Assembly (NCBI GenBank): GCA_020850025.1
Contig: JADZFI010000372.1
Span: 1-7,362, forward strand
Direction: 5' to 3'
Source: Saprospiraceae bacterium
GTDB lineage: Bacteria; Bacteroidota; Bacteroidia; Chitinophagales; Saprospiraceae
DNA: 7,362 nucleotides
Of the stretch, positions 5,072-7,362 are shown one piece after another; position 1 is the stretch's first letter, and every line of letters begins with the position of its first letter. A program made the translations under genes and the position numbers. The notes beneath the pieces were generated by a model. It was not told where the DNA came from, searched no databases, and saw only the letters and a program-made list of their open reading frames with translations.

Positions 5072-7132
5072 TTATATCACCAATTTTCTTGTGTAGTAGC
5101 GGTCGCCAATCTGTACACGAACAAAATAAACACCCGCCGGGAGGCTGCGTACAGGCAAGGTGTATTGCTCAGCAGATTCCCCTACCTGCCACTGTCCGGT
5201 TACCTGTCCAACGGCATTGATCAGGAATACCTGTTTCTCACCGGATACATTGGCGCCGAACTGAAGAATTGTGCCATTCGAAGCGGCCGGGTTACCCATG
5301 ATGCTGAATACGCGTTCGTCTTCAATACCCTGTGAGGTGGAGGAAAGACATTCTGCATTGGTGAAGCAGGCTTCGTAACACGTCGCTACCGTGGTGTTGC
5401 TGCTTACGGCTGCCAGGAAGCGGTCGTTAAAGTTGGCCGGATCGCCGCATGGCTGACCAGCCAGATTTTCTTTGCAGCTGAAGTCGGGGCATGCGCCGTT
5501 GGCAAAGGCATAGTACGACTGGAAGCCGGTTTTACGTGGCACGGTGATTTCAAAAATGCCGTCGCCGTCGGTGTCATTCATTTTATACTTCCCGCCCGGT
5601 ACATCAAAGTTGCCGCCACCGCAAAGCCAAACGCCGTCAGGGCTTGGCGTAATGCCGTTCATACCAAGGCGGAAATTGATTTTCACCTCTTCGCCGCAAG
5701 CATAGCAGGAATTGAAGCAGAATTGTGGCAGGGTCTGATCGGCGCTTACCGTGAGCAGACGGTTAACGAACTGTCCGGAAGCATCGCGGCGCGTGCACTC
5801 TTCAAATCCGGAGAACATTTCCTCTGCTGCCCAGTTATCCAGCGTCACTTTATATTCGTACAAACCATTTGGCACTGTAATGCTGCCCTCCCAGATGCCG
5901 TCGAAGTTGTCGTCGGTAAGTGGATTGGCATCGCCCGACCAGTTATTGAACGAGCCGGAGATGTACACCTTGTCGAAGTTGGACGTATAGTTGTTCATGT
6001 CCACCTTGAAGTTCACCGTCTTGGCCTGAGGGGCGCCGCCGCCTTTCACCACTACATCATCGAGGTAGGATACGACGTCCGTGCCGGTACCGGCTGTTCC
6101 GAAATCAAAGAAAACAACCACCCGGGTATATGCGCCTGAAGCAGCTTCGAAGGGCGGCTCCAGAGAAGGTACGGAGGGGTCGAAACAGATTTCCTCCCAT
6201 TCATTGACCTTGGTATTGGCCACCGTGGTGATCCAGTTGGGAGCGCCGGAAGTTGAGCCTTCCAGTTTAAGCGCCAGGTTGCCGATGTGATCCATGTGCA
6301 CCTTGATGCAAACCTGCGCGCCGCCGGACAGGTCTACCGGAGTAGCAGGATCCGGGTTAGAGAAAGCGCCGGCCCAGGTTTGCGCAACTGTCGGTTTAAC
6401 ATACTTCAGCACATTGTCGCTGGTATTGATACCGGAAGGATTTGGGTTGGTGATCGTTTCGGTCAGGGTGCCATCAAGGCTGGAACCGAAATACTGGAAA
6501 GTAGTGCCGGTTTCAGGCGTCTCCCAATCCAGAATGGTGGTGGTCGTTACGGTACTAGGCAGTGTAACGATGTCGTCGAAGTAAGACGTCACATCAGAGC
6601 CGGTGCCTCCTGTTCCAAAGTCAAAAAACAGTACCACCCGCGCATACACATGGCCAGAAGCCGCGCTGAAAGGAGGCTCCAGTGAAGGTACTGATGCATC
6701 AAAAACCAGTTCTTCCCACTCATTCACCTTGGTGTTGGCCACGGTGGTCAGCCAGTTGTCGCCGCCATCAGGTGAACCTTCGAGCTTGAGGGTAAGATTC
6801 CCGATGTGATCCATGTGTACCTTAACGGAGATCTTGCCATTGGCAGTCAGATCCACCAGTACGGTTGGGTTGGGATTGGAGAATGCGCCGGCCCATACTT
6901 CAGCTACTGCCGGTTTGACAAATTTGCCAACGGTAGCACTGGTATTAATGCCGGAGGGGTTAGGATTGGCAATGTTTTCATTCAGGGAGCCATCCAGCGG
7001 GCTACCGAAATACTGGAACAGGGTACTGGTTTCCGGAGTTTCAAAGTCCAGAATGGTGGTCTGGGCCTGCATTGTCACTACGACAAGGGCCAGCACATGG
7101 CAAACAAGTAGCAATTTCTTCATGCGATTCAT
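5072..7132 (-). CDS. Secreted multidomain glycan-binding-like protein with T9SS type A sorting domain
   Basis: This 686-residue protein has a signal peptide at 1-23 (cleavage near MQA/Q). It then has two near-identical beta-sandwich domains, 25-189 and 198-361, sharing motifs such as ILD(F/W)ETPET, FQYFGS, NPNPSGINTS, VHMDHIGNL and VANTKVNEWEE, roughly 72% identical by eye. A starch-binding-like E-set domain follows (about 373-480) with YISGSFNNWSG, DGIWEG and YEYKVTLDNW, then a divergent copy (about 483-595) with DGVWLCGG and DGDGIFEITV. Both are cysteine-bearing. Residues 606-686 form a T9SS type A C-terminal sorting domain, with LPAGVYFVRV and RKLVI at the end. No catalytic domain is visible, so a role in glycan binding at or beyond the cell surface is inferred, with the uptake genes directly downstream. 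It is the first gene of the likely operon. The start at 7132 and an internal ATG at 7123 (MKKLLLV) are both plausible. The name of the duplicated domain family is not known to me. Confidence 0.85.
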   Translation of the reverse strand: MNRMKKLLLVCHVLALVVVTMQAQTTILDFETPETSTLFQYFGSPLDGSLNENIANPNPSGINTSATVGKFVKPAVAEVWAGAFSNPNPTVLVDLTANGKISVKVHMDHIGNLTLKLEGSPDGGDNWLTTVANTKVNEWEELVFDASVPSLEPPFSAASGHVYARVVLFFDFGTGGTGSDVTSYFDDIVTLPSTVTTTTILDWETPETGTTFQYFGSSLDGTLTETITNPNPSGINTSDNVLKYVKPTVAQTWAGAFSNPDPATPVDLSGGAQVCIKVHMDHIGNLALKLEGSTSGAPNWITTVANTKVNEWEEICFDPSVPSLEPPFEAASGAYTRVVVFFDFGTAGTGTDVVSYLDDVVVKGGGAPQAKTVNFKVDMNNYTSNFDKVYISGSFNNWSGDANPLTDDNFDGIWEGSITVPNGLYEYKVTLDNWAAEEMFSGFEECTRRDASGQFVNRLLTVSADQTLPQFCFNSCYACGEEVKINFRLGMNGITPSPDGVWLCGGGNFDVPGGKYKMNDTDGDGIFEITVPRKTGFQSYYAFANGACPDFSCKENLAGQPCGDPANFNDRFLAAVSSNTTVATCYEACFTNAECLSSTSQGIEDERVFSIMGNPAASNGTILQFGANVSGEKQVFLINAVGQVTGQWQVGESAEQYTLPVRSLPAGVYFVRVQIGDRYYTRKLVI
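6050..6541 (-). repeat. Second copy of the duplicated beta-sandwich domain
   Basis: Encodes residues 198-361 of the T9SS protein. It aligns to residues 25-189 with an offset of 173, dropping to 172 after a single-residue deletion near the AASG motif. This copy has Cys275 and Cys316, where the first copy has Ser and Val. The rich beta-strand content, terminal DD(I/V)V motif and N-terminal ILD(F/W)E motif suggest a carbohydrate-binding or galactose-binding-like jelly roll. That fold is inferred, not demonstrated. Confidence 0.75.
6566..7060 (-). repeat. First copy of the duplicated beta-sandwich domain
   Basis: Encodes residues 25-189 of the T9SS protein, immediately after the signal peptide. 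It has no cysteine. The two copies are also visibly similar at DNA level, for example around the VANTKVNEWEE and VPSLEPPF codons, but synonymous and replacement changes are scattered throughout. The duplication is therefore not brand new and has not been recently homogenised. Confidence 0.75.
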
Positions 7133-7149
7133 ACTTTTTATTTTTAGAA

Positions 7150-7184
7150 CAAAATTTTAGATTTCTGCTTTTGTGTAAAGCAAA
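7150..7184 (-). promoter_or_regulatory. Tentative promoter of the T9SS protein-SusC-SusD operon
   Basis: On the minus strand, TTTG at 7184-7181 is followed 23 bp later by AAATTTTG (7157-7150). This is one base off the Bacteroidota -7 consensus TAnnTTTG, and the spacing is at the long end of the known range. It would give a short leader of 10-20 nt before the ATG at 7132 or 7123. Other near matches in the same region (AATCTTTG at 7198-7191 and AACCTTTG at 7188-7181) lack a well-placed -33 element, so the exact promoter is uncertain. Confidence 0.25.
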
Positions 7185-7187
7185 GGT

Positions 7188-7210
7188 TGGCAAAGATTGC
7201 ACATTTGCCA
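7188..7210. promoter_or_regulatory. Dyad TGGCAAA-N9-TTTGCCA, possible operator
   Basis: Two perfect 7-bp inverted arms at 7188-7194 and 7204-7210 are separated by 9 bp. The dyad lies in the upstream region of the T9SS protein gene, immediately outside the candidate promoter. Its size and symmetry fit a dimeric DNA-binding regulator. No regulator is encoded in the window, so its relevance is inferred from position alone. Confidence 0.35.
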
Positions 7211-7220
7211 TTATATAATA

Positions 7221-7262
7221 CTACGGCTCCACTACGACAAACCAAAAAAAACACTACGACAA
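7221..7262. repeat. Phased direct repeats of CTACGRC / CACTACGACAA
   Basis: The 11-mer CACTACGACAA occurs at 7230-7240 and 7252-7262, and a partial copy (CTACGGC) starts at 7221. The three CTACGRC cores start at 7221, 7232 and 7254, spaced 11 and 22 bp, so all lie on the same face of the helix. A third exact copy of the 11-mer lies inside the coding sequence at 7076-7086, in the signal-peptide region. Such phased direct repeats upstream of genes can be regulator or activator sites; the binding factor is unknown. Confidence 0.45.
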
Positions 7263-7275
7263 CACCACACAGCAG

Positions 7276-7310
7276 TTGCTTTTTTACCACACGAAAAGTG
7301 AGTATGTTTG
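7276..7310 (+). promoter_or_regulatory. Candidate divergent Bacteroidota-type promoter
   Basis: TATGTTTG at 7303-7310 matches the Bacteroidota -7 consensus TAnnTTTG exactly. An upstream TTG at 7276-7278 could be the -33 element, though the 24-bp spacer is slightly longer than usual. The promoter points right, away from the operon, and would start transcription near 7315-7318. This implies a divergent plus-strand gene beyond the window edge. Confidence 0.45.
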
Positions 7311-7320
7311 CACAGTAAAA

Positions 7321-7362
7321 ATGTGGATATACTGCGGCATATATGCTTACATGCGAGTGAAT
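7321..7362 (+). CDS. Possible 5' end of a divergent gene (very partial)
   Basis: An ATG at 7321 opens a frame that stays open for 14 codons (MWIYCGIYAYMRVN) to the window edge, a few bases after the candidate plus-strand promoter. An in-frame ATG at 7351 (MRVN) would leave a more usual leader of about 35 nt and is the better start if a gene exists. Fourteen codons are too few to identify anything, and the call rests almost entirely on the promoter-like motif. Confidence 0.2.
   Translation, partial: MWIYCGIYAYMRVN

Noticed and set aside
5009..5335. 108-codon plus-strand open frame overlapping the 3' end of the T9SS gene
   Set aside because: It covers the hairpin and the T9SS sorting domain coding region in antisense, with no recognisable protein features.

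Overview
The window comes from a member of the Bacteroidota, probably an environmental one. Three things point there: an adjacent SusC-like/SusD-like pair, a C-terminal type IX secretion (T9SS) sorting domain, and gene starts preceded by A-rich leaders rather than Shine-Dalgarno sequences. The domain style of the secreted protein reminds me of the Saprospiria (Lewinella/Haliscomenobacter-like bacteria), but that is an impression and I could not test it.

All confident genes lie on the minus strand, so the biological order runs right to left. The right edge (7133-7362) is an AT-rich regulatory region. It holds a good plus-strand Bacteroidota -7 motif, an 11-bp direct repeat, a dyad and possibly the first codons of a divergent gene. 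Next come (i) a 686-aa T9SS-secreted protein with two near-duplicate beta-sandwich domains, two cysteine-bearing E-set/starch-binding-like domains and a sorting tail (7132-5072); (ii) an 86-bp gap containing a long imperfect hairpin; (iii) a 1015-aa SusC/RagA-type TonB-dependent transporter (4985-1938); (iv) an 87-bp gap filled mostly by short ACAGATTT-type repeats; (v) a 493-aa SusD/RagB-type surface lipoprotein (1850-369); (vi) a 322-bp gap with a second copy of the same repeat array plus a different 10-mer repeat; and (vii) the first 15 codons of a further minus-strand gene encoding a signal peptide.

Together these look like the binding and uptake part of a polysaccharide utilisation locus. 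The secreted protein would bind glycan at or beyond the cell surface, the SusD-like lipoprotein would cap the SusC-like channel, and SusC would import oligosaccharides using TonB energy. No catalytic enzyme, sigma/anti-sigma pair or hybrid two-component regulator lies in the window, so the substrate is not established. The starch-binding-like fold suggests a glucan, but this is weak evidence. I found no RNA genes, insertion sequences or CRISPR arrays. The unexplained material is mainly the non-coding structure: two same-orientation repeat arrays flanking the susD-like gene, the hairpin before the susC-like gene, and the repeated 11-mer at the right edge.
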